11,935 nucleotides of DNA, from assembly GCA_026389635.1 (NCBI GenBank), contig JAPLHM010000194.1, positions 1 to 11,935 on the forward strand. The letters are read 5' to 3'. Position numbers and translations under genes: made by a program. The notes beneath the pieces were generated by a model. It was not told the origin of the DNA. It made no database searches and worked only from the letters and a program-made list of their open reading frames with translations. The DNA comes from Chloroflexota bacterium. Its GTDB lineage: Bacteria; Chloroflexota; Dehalococcoidia; GIF9; UBA5629. Of this stretch, positions 1 to 6,443 are shown piece after piece (within the stretch, counting starts at the first letter, position 1; every line of letters starts with the position of its first letter).

Positions 1-189
1 GGCTTTGAACATCTCCCTGGACTTGCCGGCGCCGCCAGAGCGGGACTGTTTCCTGTTGGTCCTGCAGTCAGGGCAGCGCTTGGGTTCGTTCTGAAGTCCT
101 TTCGAAAGATAGAATTCCTGCTCGCCTATAGTGAAGACGAAGGTTCCGCCGCACTCAGCGCAGGTAAGGTTTTTGTCCGTTAGGGCCAT
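1..189 (-). CDS. Zinc-ribbon domain protein (3' end outside window)
   Basis: The first 63 residues are visible and the gene continues past the left edge. Residues 7-45 form a CxxC...CxxC zinc ribbon with cysteines at 10, 13, 39 and 42, separated by an aromatic-rich stretch (FVFTIGEQEFYLSKGL). This is the pattern of the 'probable zinc-ribbon' family, small proteins often found in Chloroflexota and Clostridia, sometimes fused to a cold-shock domain. The basic tail after residue 43 (RTNRKQSR) would suit nucleic acid binding, but that is inference. The ATG at 187-189 has an ideal AGGAGG (195-200) five bases upstream. The gene has its own promoter (360-388) and a long leader. Function beyond metal binding is unknown. 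Confidence 0.85.
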   Translation of the reverse strand, partial: MALTDKNLTCAECGGTFVFTIGEQEFYLSKGLQNEPKRCPDCRTNRKQSRSGGAGKSREMFKA

Positions 190-199
190 TGATGCCTCC

Positions 200-353
200 T
201 TGTTGATAATAACTATGCACCACGGATTGTGACGGGTCTGTTTGGCCCAGGACCTCTTGAAACATACGCAGGGAGTCTTAGTCCCGGCATTATGGTCTCC
301 CGATTTAAGAGGCTGCCAGCTTAAGACTCACCGTTAACCAGGGTTTGCATACT
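200..353 (-). promoter_or_regulatory. Long foldable 5' leader of the zinc-ribbon gene
   Basis: About 160 nt separate the predicted transcription start (near 353) from the ATG at 189, and no gene lies in between. Complementary segments are 273-280 with 322-329 (8 perfect pairs), 253-258 with 307-312 (6 pairs), and 271-275 with 297-301 (5 pairs, excluding the first). The first two are interleaved, so they must form either a pseudoknot or two alternative structures. A further hairpin (235-240 with 248-254, one bulge) lies nearer the start codon. I do not recognise a named RNA family here. A cold-shock-type or metal-responsive leader is one possibility. Confidence 0.4.
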
Positions 354-374
354 CGGAATAGTGTAGATTATAAT
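345..374 (+). promoter_or_regulatory. Promoter of the MauE/DoxX-like gene
   Basis: A perfect TATAAT -10 box at 369-374 lies 18 bp after TTGCAT (345-350), a -35 box sharing only the TTG core with the consensus. Predicted transcription starts near 381, giving a leader of about 46 nt before the ATG at 427. It physically overlaps the minus-strand promoter at 360-388. Confidence 0.55.
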
Positions 375-388
375 TTTATGCAAGTCAA
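360..388 (-). promoter_or_regulatory. Promoter of the zinc-ribbon gene
   Basis: On the minus strand a -35 box TTGACT (383-388, 5/6 match to TTGACA) is followed by a 17-bp spacer and a -10 box TACACT (360-365, 4/6 match). The predicted start is near 353. It overlaps the divergent promoter of the DoxX-like gene. This is a consensus match only. Confidence 0.6.
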
Positions 389-426
389 GACCCTTCTAAC
401 GTGTACTGAAATTAGAGGATTTAGCT

Positions 427-972
427 ATGCCTATTGATTATGGAAATGAAAAAAAGCCGACGGTGCGCAGCATCATCAGCATCGTTGCGTGCCTGCTCAT
501 CGGGTTGACACTCATCTTTGCCGGCGGCGGCAAGCTGGCCAACCTCGGCCAGATACCGGGACAGACCGAATTCCTCTACCTCCTTATACCCGACTTTCTC
601 ATGACTCCTGAATTCGCCCTGTTCATGGTAGAAGTTTTCCTTCCCTGGATATTGCCATCCGTGGAAATCATACTTGGCCTGCTGCTCGTTATCGGCATCT
701 GGCCGCGTCTGATAGCCTTGCTGGTGCTTCCCCTGGTGCTGGGTTTCATGGCCAATAATTCTTACATGATTTCCCAGGGCCTCGATAAATACCCTGACTG
801 CACCTGCTTTGGCGTCTGGGAGCAATGGCTGGGAGGATTGACCCCGCTGCAATCTATGTATTATGACGTGGCACTCTTTATCCTGGCCGTCATCATAATC
901 ATTGTGCATCCCGGATCCTTCTTCGCACATCAATTCTGGATCAATAAAATAATGTCCAGGGACAAGGCATAG
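427..972 (+). CDS. MauE/DoxX-family redox-associated membrane protein
   Basis: A 181-residue integral membrane protein with about four hydrophobic helices (roughly 15-33, 72-92, 93-112 and 146-162). Family marks are the FAGGGKL segment after the first helix (31-37) and a DCTCFG motif (124-129), which resembles the Cys-x-Cys-Phe-Gly site of MauE/DoxX membrane proteins linked to thiol-disulfide or quinone chemistry. Such proteins are thought to pass electrons across the membrane to partner redox proteins; no thioredoxin-like partner is adjacent here. The ATG at 427 has AGAGGA (414-419) seven bases upstream. The lipoprotein gene starts 39 nt downstream with no terminator between them, so co-transcription is likely. 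The exact substrate is unknown. Confidence 0.75.
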   Translation: MPIDYGNEKKPTVRSIISIVACLLIGLTLIFAGGGKLANLGQIPGQTEFLYLLIPDFLMTPEFALFMVEVFLPWILPSVEIILGLLLVIGIWPRLIALLVLPLVLGFMANNSYMISQGLDKYPDCTCFGVWEQWLGGLTPLQSMYYDVALFILAVIIIIVHPGSFFAHQFWINKIMSRDKA

Positions 973-1011
973 CCCCCGCCTGCTCCCCTCAGATAGGAGG
1001 TATGCTTACCG

Positions 1012-1752
1012 ATGCGTTCAAATTTGAGTTTTCGTCTGGTGTCTGTATGCGTGCTCGGCCTGGTCATCACCGCCGCCCTGTCCGGCTGTAGCGGGCAGGC
1101 TAACCCTCAGCCGGTCCAGACACCCCCCGAACCGGTCAACGACTCCCCCGTTATAACAGCCCTCCAGGCCGACCCACAGGAAATTCAGCCGCTGGGTAAA
1201 TTAAACCTCATATGCGTGGCCAACGACCCCGACGGGGATGCGCTTGCCTATAGCTGGACAGCCGGCGCGGGCACGATTGACGGCTCAGAGACAGCCGTGA
1301 CCTGGACGGCCCCCAAAGACCCGGGCAGCTACAAGGTCACAGTGGCCGTCAGCGATGGGAAAGGAGGCGCTGCTACTAAGGACGCAGTCGTAACCGTGCC
1401 CGAAAAACCAAACAACCCACCGGTTATATCGGCCATTAAATTTACACCTGCAGGAAGGGGTACGGTCACCGTAAAGCCCAACCCCACTGACAAAGAAAAG
1501 GAGAAGTATCCGCCGGTCGAAGTAAAATATAAAACTTCGGTTGTAGAGTGCGTGGCCAGCGATGCCGACAACGATAGCTTGAGCTACACCTGGAAGGCAA
1601 CCGGTGGCAAAATGATCGGCGGTGGCCCCAAGATAGAATGGCTTGCCGCCGGCGATACCGGATCCTATACAATCACCTGCGATGTATCCGATGGCAGGGG
1701 CGGGACCAATTCGTTCAGTGTGTCCGTTACTGTGAAATGCTGCGGCGGATAA
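1012..1752 (+). CDS. Lipoprotein with two Ig/PKD-like domains
   Basis: A 246-residue exported protein. Residues 1-25 are a signal peptide ending in a lipobox (ALSGC), with Cys26 as the likely lipidation site. A Pro-rich linker follows (about 27-45). Two beta-sandwich repeats of the PKD/cadherin-like type come next: about 46-129 (NDPDGDALAYSW ... VSDGKGG) and about 135-242 (SDADNDSLSYTW ... VSDGRGG). The Asp/Asn-rich turns could bind calcium. The second repeat carries a charged Lys/Pro-rich insert (about 155-170). The protein ends in CCGG. It probably sits on the outer face of the membrane as a binding or structural module, with no catalytic domain. The ATG at 1012 follows AGGAGG (995-1000) at a rather long 11-nt spacing; an ATG at 1002 is out of frame. 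It converges with the UPF0280 gene, whose stop is 3 bp away. Confidence 0.8.
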   Translation: MRSNLSFRLVSVCVLGLVITAALSGCSGQANPQPVQTPPEPVNDSPVITALQADPQEIQPLGKLNLICVANDPDGDALAYSWTAGAGTIDGSETAVTWTAPKDPGSYKVTVAVSDGKGGAATKDAVVTVPEKPNNPPVISAIKFTPAGRGTVTVKPNPTDKEKEKYPPVEVKYKTSVVECVASDADNDSLSYTWKATGGKMIGGGPKIEWLAAGDTGSYTITCDVSDGRGGTNSFSVSVTVKCCGG

Positions 1753-1755
1753 AAT

Positions 1756-2478
1756 CTAAATTTCAACCAGCTTCACGTCACCCCTGGCGCCCATGCGGTC
1801 ACCGGCGACTATTACAATCCCTGTGACCCCCCTGATGCTTTGCCCTAACACCAGTGCAGCCTCAATATCATCCACTGACCTAACCCTGTTGCCCACGGCC
1901 GTAGCCGCCGCATCCGCCAGCGCAGTAGACGGCGCCAGTACAACCGCTGCGTCCGCCAGTCCCAGGCTGAGGGACGGCCCAACTTTCCCGGAAGACGTAC
2001 ACACCCCCAGCGGCGTCCGGCCAGGCTCCACCTCGATAGCCAGCTTCCCCGTGAATGAGGATCCCCCGGCATATATAGCGATTATCCGCTTACTGCCGAC
2101 CTTCAGAAAGATATCGCCGCCGTTCTCCACAATTACCTCTGCCGACCACTGCAGCAGCTTCTCACCGACCATCTGGGCCACGGCCCCCGCCACCGCCGCC
2201 ATGGGGCCAACATTCGCCAGCCGGGCTGCCTGCGCCATCCTTTGCACGATCTCCGGCGCATCCTTTTCAACGGGCAACGGCTCCAGGCTGTGCAGGAAAA
2301 TGGGATGTCCGCGAATATAGCGCTCCAGCGGTTCTCGCACTTCATTGATGGCGGCCACAGCTTCGACGCTCAGATCCTTTGAGGCGCGTATGTAAAGGTC
2401 GGTTTCCTTTATCACCGCCTGGAAAGAGACAAGGTCCAGGTCCTTGATATCGTGACGGTAGGTGCGCTTCTCGTACAT
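1756..2478 (-). CDS. UPF0280 (COG2122) ApbE-like protein, homocysteine biosynthesis cluster
   Basis: A 240-residue protein of the UPF0280/COG2122 family. Visible hallmarks are NVGPMAAVAGAVAQ (89-102), VENGGDIFLK (117-126), an ApbE-like GVCTSSG (158-164) and ALADAAATAVGN (186-197). The fold is related to the ApbE flavin transferase. In Methanosarcina the COG2122 protein works with a COG1900 protein and a NIL-ferredoxin in homocysteine formation, and all three are adjacent here. Its precise step is not settled; a role in cofactor or sulfur handling is inference. A longer frame opens at 2547 but would overlap the ferredoxin gene by 64 bp without a Shine-Dalgarno sequence. The ATG at 2476-2478, five bases after the upstream stop, fits translational coupling. 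Confidence 0.85.
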   Translation of the reverse strand: MYEKRTYRHDIKDLDLVSFQAVIKETDLYIRASKDLSVEAVAAINEVREPLERYIRGHPIFLHSLEPLPVEKDAPEIVQRMAQAARLANVGPMAAVAGAVAQMVGEKLLQWSAEVIVENGGDIFLKVGSKRIIAIYAGGSSFTGKLAIEVEPGRTPLGVCTSSGKVGPSLSLGLADAAVVLAPSTALADAAATAVGNRVRSVDDIEAALVLGQSIRGVTGIVIVAGDRMGARGDVKLVEI

Positions 2479-2483
2479 TCGGC

Positions 2484-2894
2484 TTAAAATTTCAGTTCCA
2501 TAGCCCGCGGCGGGCAGGCCCTTACGCACAGCTCGCAGACTATGCATTTGGAATTATCGAAGAGCACCTTGCGTGTCCCATCCTCGAGGGTGAACGCGCG
2601 TGTGGGGCACATGGTTATGCATGCTCCGCAATGGGTGCACCTGTCGTCGTTGCGCAGCACGTCCTGGCTTAGCGACTGTATCTCAAGTCCCGCCGCCTGC
2701 AGGTATTTTATACCGCGGTCGTAGTCCTCCTGTTCACCGGTCAACTCCATGATCATCAGGCCCACTTCACCCGGGGATATAGACGCCTTGAGAATATTGA
2801 AGTCGAGATTAAACTCCCTGATCAAGCCGCTGACGATGGGCTTGTCTATGGTCTGCTGTGTAAAATGCAATACAATTTTCTTTGCAACTTTCAT
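2484..2894 (-). CDS. NIL-domain 2[4Fe-4S] ferredoxin, homocysteine biosynthesis (MA1822-like)
   Basis: A 136-residue protein. Residues 1-78 form a NIL domain (the small ligand-binding fold also found at the C-terminus of methionine transporter MetN). Residues 82-136 form a two-cluster ferredoxin: CTHCGACITMCP (Cys 86, 89, 92, 96) and CIVCELCVRACP (Cys 117, 120, 123, 127). All eight ligands are present. In Methanosarcina the equivalent protein is needed together with the COG1900 protein to make homocysteine, presumably supplying electrons or handling sulfur. An upstream ATG at 2927 would overlap the DUF39 gene. The ATG at 2894 is chosen because AAGGAG (2903-2908) lies eight bases before it, overlapping the upstream stop codon, and the family begins with a sequence like MKVAKKIVLHF. 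Only 13 nt separate it from the upstream stop. Confidence 0.88.
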   Translation of the reverse strand: MKVAKKIVLHFTQQTIDKPIVSGLIREFNLDFNILKASISPGEVGLMIMELTGEQEDYDRGIKYLQAAGLEIQSLSQDVLRNDDRCTHCGACITMCPTRAFTLEDGTRKVLFDNSKCIVCELCVRACPPRAMELKF

Positions 2895-2907
2895 ATCTTC
2901 AACTCCT

Positions 2908-4113
2908 TCAGGGCAACGGCCTTTCATCGAGCGCTTTGAGCTTTATACCGGATTCCACCCCGGGCAGGGGTGCGACCGGGTCGCTCAACAGAAAACGGCC
3001 ACTGCTGATCCATTGCTTGAGCGTCGATGCTATCTCCACCGCCCCAGGGTAGCTCGATAAAGCGGCAGTAGGAACCTCTTTGCCGCCCACTCTTATCTTG
3101 CCAGATTTCAGATCGGCATAGCTGACCTCGGCCAGCACATCCGGCTTGCGGTTGGGGTAGGCATCCGAATAGTCCACCACCGGCGCCAGGATATCTGCAT
3201 CGGTCACCAGTGTGTACTGCAGTATCTCTTCGTTCAAAACGGGTATCGGGACACCAATGCCGACAGTCAGCGTAGTGCCATAGCCCAGAAAACTGGTGCC
3301 CACCAACCACCTGGGCAACATCTGCTTGAGGTCGCCAATCACCGCCAGTGTACCGGCGCCACGCGTGGGGACGCCCTTCTCCGTGCGGGGCGCAGACGGA
3401 TTGTGCTGCGTTCCGTGCCAGGCCACGTAGCCAACCCCGCCGCCCAGGAAGATGCGGGTCCCTATGCCAATAGTCTTGTACAAAGGATCGTTCAACAGGG
3501 GAGAAAGCTGGCCTGCGGAGCAGAAATTGGCGTTGCCCATCCTGGCTTTGAGGACGCCCATATAAGTGTAGATCATACGGTCGCTGACATTTACGGCCAC
3601 ATTGTAATTCTGGTAGGCATTGCGCAGGTTAAACAGAATAGCCTCATTTATGCTGTTTATGTTTATCAGCGTTTCCAGTTTTTTACGCGGATAGCAGTCC
3701 GTGCCATAGGCGCTGGCCACCATCCTGATATCCTTTCCCGCAACAAGTTCCTCAATAACGTGGCCGCCGCCGTATTTGAACTCACCCGGGTAGCTCCTGT
3801 TCTTGGGGTCATCGTCCGGCATGGCCGTAGCGCCCAGAATGATATCAACAGCCGCTACACCCGTGTAAGCCGGCACGTCGTTGAGGTAGACCCTGCCTCC
3901 GCCCACTTTCATCCTGGGTTTGGTATGACCGAGGTTAAAAAAGGCGCTGGATGAGCACATAGGGCCGAAGGTCCCGGTGGTCACCACATCGATCTCTTTA
4001 GCTGCGGCCGCGACACCTTTCTTGCGGGCGATGCCTATCACCTCTTCAGCAGTGACCACGACCGCCTGGCCCTTTTTAATTTTCTCATTGATCTCTGCGA
4101 TTGTCCTGGTCAT
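2908..4113 (-). CDS. COG1900/DUF39 homocysteine biosynthesis protein (L-aspartate semialdehyde sulfurtransferase)
   Basis: A 401-residue DUF39 protein. In Methanosarcina acetivorans the family member (MA1821) acts with the NIL-ferredoxin to turn aspartate semialdehyde and reduced sulfur into homocysteine, bypassing the homoserine route. Conserved blocks are TFGPMCSSSAFFN (48-60), KVGGGRVYLNDVPAYTG (69-85), SAYGTDCYPRK (134-144), NFCSAGQLSPLLNDP (196-210) and FLGGGVGYVAWHGTQHNP (222-239). Cysteines lie at 53, 140 and 198; Cys140, in the YGTDCYP motif, is the most likely sulfur-carrying residue (inference from family conservation). No C-terminal CBS domains are present, whereas the Methanosarcina protein is reported to have them. 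The ATG at 4111-4113 is preferred over one at 4125 because GGAGG (4119-4123) lies five bases before it. It heads a tight three-gene unit. Confidence 0.88.
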   Translation of the reverse strand: MTRTIAEINEKIKKGQAVVVTAEEVIGIARKKGVAAAAKEIDVVTTGTFGPMCSSSAFFNLGHTKPRMKVGGGRVYLNDVPAYTGVAAVDIILGATAMPDDDPKNRSYPGEFKYGGGHVIEELVAGKDIRMVASAYGTDCYPRKKLETLININSINEAILFNLRNAYQNYNVAVNVSDRMIYTYMGVLKARMGNANFCSAGQLSPLLNDPLYKTIGIGTRIFLGGGVGYVAWHGTQHNPSAPRTEKGVPTRGAGTLAVIGDLKQMLPRWLVGTSFLGYGTTLTVGIGVPIPVLNEEILQYTLVTDADILAPVVDYSDAYPNRKPDVLAEVSYADLKSGKIRVGGKEVPTAALSSYPGAVEIASTLKQWISSGRFLLSDPVAPLPGVESGIKLKALDERPLP

Positions 4114-4130
4114 ATCTCCCTCCATAATAA

Positions 4131-4189
4131 AATTACCGGCCTGCCCGGTGAAGCTATTCCGGCTGCCTCAGTCGCAGCGGGCGGTAATT
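4131..4189 (-). promoter_or_regulatory. Candidate structured leader RNA before the homocysteine genes
   Basis: A 59-nt element between the nitroreductase and DUF39 genes folds on itself. P1 is eight perfect pairs (4131-4138 with 4182-4189). Three further G-C pairs (4144-4146 with 4179-4181) extend it across a small internal loop. P2 is five pairs (4162-4166 with 4174-4178) closing a seven-base loop. An alternative CCGG/CCGG stem (4145-4148 with 4159-4162) competes with this arrangement. On the minus strand P1 ends seven bases before GGAGG of the DUF39 gene. The bases after it (TTATTAT) are a weak U-tract, so translational control or attenuation are both possible. I do not recognise it as a known SAM, SAH or cobalamin riboswitch. 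Confidence 0.4.
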
Positions 4190-4215
4190 AACCTGCAAAG
4201 CATTTTGACTAAATT

Positions 4216-4767
4216 CTAATGCCTGCCGTACTTTTCGTAAAATACTATCTCCGACAACTCTCTGCGCGGGGGACCTTTAGATTCGGCAGAGGGATAGCCC
4301 AGCGGTGTCATCTCCACTGAGACCACCCCGGCCGGCAACTCGAGTACCGCGTCCACCTTCTTCGAATCGGGTATCAATCCCACGTGCACCGTGCCCAGGC
4401 CCAAAGCCTGAGCGGCCAGGGCGAGGTTTTGCATGGCAATGCCCACATCGAACATGAACCAGTCTCCCCTATCGGTAGCCGCGCTTCCTTTGTAATAACC
4501 GGATTTCCCCAGTTCCGCGCAGGCAACAATAACCACAGGAGCCTTCCTGATAGCCTCAGCAGCCGGGTTGCCCCTGTTCAAACAATCCGCCAGCCGGGCT
4601 TTTGTCTCCGGGTCCTTCACTATCACGTAACGGGTGCACTGGGTGTTGGCCCAGGAGGGCGCCCGGCGGGCAGCTTCCAGCACCCTGGTGAGCACTTCAT
4701 CCGGAACGGGGGTCTCCCTGTACTGACGTACGCTGCGCCTGCTGAAAATAGCTTCAAAAGTGTCCAT
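4216..4767 (-). CDS. Nitroreductase-family FMN oxidoreductase
   Basis: A 183-residue single-domain nitroreductase. The N-terminal SRRSVRQYRETPVP block (9-22) supplies the usual FMN-phosphate-binding Arg/Ser residues. It is followed by ARRAPSWANTQ (33-43) and the conserved helix FDVGIAMQNLALAAQALGLGTVHVG (105-129, long hydrophobic dimer and flavin segment). GYPSAESKGPPRR (157-169) near the end is the typical second phosphate-contacting loop. Members transfer electrons from NAD(P)H, or occasionally ferredoxin, to nitro compounds, quinones or enones; the substrate cannot be read from the sequence. The ATG at 4767 lies ten bases after AGGAG (4778-4782) and 20 nt after the hisS stop, so it is probably co-transcribed with hisS. 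Confidence 0.85.
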   Translation of the reverse strand: MDTFEAIFSRRSVRQYRETPVPDEVLTRVLEAARRAPSWANTQCTRYVIVKDPETKARLADCLNRGNPAAEAIRKAPVVIVACAELGKSGYYKGSAATDRGDWFMFDVGIAMQNLALAAQALGLGTVHVGLIPDSKKVDAVLELPAGVVSVEMTPLGYPSAESKGPPRRELSEIVFYEKYGRH

Positions 4768-4787
4768 CGAGGTATTTCTCCTGCCGC

Positions 4788-6044
4788 TTATTCGCCGGCC
4801 TTTAACATTGCGACCAGCTCTTCAGGCCGCGTTTCCTGTTGTTCGCCCGTCTGCATGTTGCGCAGCATCACAGTTCCCGCCTCCATCTCGTCGCCACCGA
4901 TAATGGCGGCATACTTTACGCCCGCAGCATTGGCATGCCTGAGTTGGGCCTTGAGACTGCGTTCACCGGAAGACATGACCAGTGGGATACCCTCCGCCCG
5001 CAACGCCGCAGACAGCCTGTAAGCCTCGATCCTGGCATCCACGCCTATGCAGGCGATGAAAATGGCCGGCCGCTCTGCCGGTGGTACATTAACACCCTGC
5101 GTTTTCAGGTTCAGGACAATGCGCTCCAGGCCCGCGGCAAAACCTATACCCGGCACGGGCTTCCCGCCTATCATGGCGATCAGGTCGTCATAGCGTCCAC
5201 CACCGCCCAGAGCGCTCTGTGAGCCACCATCAGCGGGCTGGATTTCGAACACTGTTTTAGTATAGTAATCCAGCCCCCTCACAAGCCTGTGATTGAGCAC
5301 GAATTTGATACCGAGGGCCGTGAGGTAACCCTGCAACGAGCCGAAATGTTGCCCGCATTCCTGGCAAAGGTAATCAGCGCTCCGTGGCGCCAGGTCGGCC
5401 ACGGACTGGCAGGCGGTTTTTTTACAATCCAGCAGCCGCAACGGGTTTTTCTCAAGCCTGACCCGGCAGTCGGCACACAGTTGCTCTTTGAGGGGGGCGT
5501 AATGTTCAATCAATTTCTGCAGGTGACGCGGGCGGCATTCCTTACAGCCGATGCTGTTAACCTGCAGTGAGATATCCGTGAGTCCCAGGGCGCTGAAAAA
5601 GCTCAGCGCCATATGGATTACCTCGGCATCCAGCACGGGTGATTGGTCACCGATAGCCTCACAGCCGAACTGGTGATGCTGGCGGTAACGTCCTGCCTGC
5701 GGCCTTTCATAGCGGAAGATATCGGCAAAGTAGAAGAGCTTTACGGGCTGCGCAAGGTTGTCCATGCCATGCTCCAGGTAGGCACGGCAGACCGGGGCGG
5801 TGCCCTCCGGCCGGAGGGCCATCTCGTTATCGCTGCGGTCCTTGAAGATATACATCTCCTTGCTGACGATATCCGTGCCCTCTCCCACGCTGCGCTGAAA
5901 GAGGCCGGCCTCCTCGAAGGCAGGGGTGCTGATGCGGCTGTAGCCGTATAGACGGCAAATCTCCAGCGCCCTGTCCTCGATATAGCGCCAGTATGGCTGC
6001 TCACCAGGCAGCGTGTCGGCTGTTCCGCGCGGTGCTTTAAACAC
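4788..6044 (-). CDS. hisS: Histidine--tRNA ligase
   Basis: A 418-residue class II aminoacyl-tRNA synthetase that charges tRNA-His. It has motif 1 around residues 38-60 (STPAFEEAGLFQRS), motif 2 FRYERPQAGRYRQHHQFGCEA (about 110-130), the histidine signatures LVRGLDYYTKTVFE (254-267) and ALGGGGRYDDL (278-288), motif 3 GIGFAAGLERIVL (299-311) and an anticodon-binding domain from about 326 to the end. The insertion at 165-232 holds several Cys pairs (GCKEC, CADC, CQEC) that may bind zinc, as seen in some bacterial HisRS. Length is normal. The start is GTG (6042-6044), with GGGAG (6055-6059) ten bases before it. It is followed by the nitroreductase gene after 20 nt and preceded by cutA after 55 nt, with a candidate promoter in that gap. 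Confidence 0.97.
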   Translation of the reverse strand: MFKAPRGTADTLPGEQPYWRYIEDRALEICRLYGYSRISTPAFEEAGLFQRSVGEGTDIVSKEMYIFKDRSDNEMALRPEGTAPVCRAYLEHGMDNLAQPVKLFYFADIFRYERPQAGRYRQHHQFGCEAIGDQSPVLDAEVIHMALSFFSALGLTDISLQVNSIGCKECRPRHLQKLIEHYAPLKEQLCADCRVRLEKNPLRLLDCKKTACQSVADLAPRSADYLCQECGQHFGSLQGYLTALGIKFVLNHRLVRGLDYYTKTVFEIQPADGGSQSALGGGGRYDDLIAMIGGKPVPGIGFAAGLERIVLNLKTQGVNVPPAERPAIFIACIGVDARIEAYRLSAALRAEGIPLVMSSGERSLKAQLRHANAAGVKYAAIIGGDEMEAGTVMLRNMQTGEQQETRPEELVAMLKAGE

Positions 6045-6071
6045 TGTAAACGCTCTCCCTCTCAGGCCATT

Positions 6072-6100
6072 ATTATAGTACAGACAATTAAAATATTGCT
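6072..6100 (-). promoter_or_regulatory. Candidate hisS promoter
   Basis: The 55-bp AT-rich gap between cutA and hisS holds a perfect minus-strand TATAAT at 6072-6077. At a 17-bp spacing the -35 position (6095-6100, AGCAAT) matches the consensus poorly. If used, transcription would begin near 6065, about 20 nt before the GTG start. The match is partial, so hisS may also be read from the upstream genes. Confidence 0.4.
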
Positions 6101-6429
6101 CATTCCCCTACTTCCTCCGCAATCCAGTCCAGGTAACCGCCGTGCCCTGCCATGATAGGCAGTGCAATCACCTCGGGTACCGAGTAGCTATGGATACTTT
6201 TTACCACAGCTATAATGTCATCGACCCGCGACGCCCTTGTCTTAATGATCAGCAGCACCTCGTCAGCCGCATCGATCTTACCCTGCCACCAGAAGAGAGA
6301 AGATATCTTGGGAACGATATTGACGCAGGCGGCCATGCGTTTATCCAGAATGGTGGAGGTGATCTTGTTGCCTTCCTCCAATCCCGAAGCCGTTACCAGC
6401 ACCACTGCGAAGCCGGTCGTTTCCACCAT
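6100..6429 (-). CDS. cutA: CutA1 divalent-cation tolerance protein
   Basis: A 109-residue protein of normal CutA1 length. CutA1 is a small trimeric, PII-like ferredoxin-fold protein linked to copper and other divalent metal tolerance, although its physiological role is still debated. Recognisable blocks are ACVNIVPKISSLFWWQGKI (34-52), EVLLIIKTR (57-65), and HSYSVPEVIALPI (80-92) followed by YLDWI (99-103). Cys35 and the Trp pair at 48-49 are typical. The ATG at 6429 is preceded by a weak TGAGG (6431-6435). It sits 14 nt after the stop of the acyl-CoA synthetase gene, so the two are probably co-transcribed. Its stop overlaps the proposed hisS -35 region. Confidence 0.93.
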   Translation of the reverse strand: MVETTGFAVVLVTASGLEEGNKITSTILDKRMAACVNIVPKISSLFWWQGKIDAADEVLLIIKTRASRVDDIIAVVKSIHSYSVPEVIALPIMAGHGGYLDWIAEEVGE

Positions 6430-6443
6430 GCCTCAACCCCCCG

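Noticed and set aside
1756..2547. Longer UPF0280 frame starting at 2547
   Set aside because: It would overlap the ferredoxin gene by 64 bp, has no Shine-Dalgarno sequence, and the extra 23 residues do not fit the family. The ATG at 2478 fits coupling.
4131..4189. Interpretation as a plain rho-independent terminator for hisS-nitroreductase
   Set aside because: The closing part of the stem is AT-rich and the following bases (TTATTAT) are a poor U-tract, so a simple terminator is less convincing than a leader structure, though not excluded.
4200..4222. GCATT/AATGC inverted repeat at the nitroreductase stop
   Set aside because: Five weak pairs with a 13-base loop, no U-tract and partly coding; likely chance.
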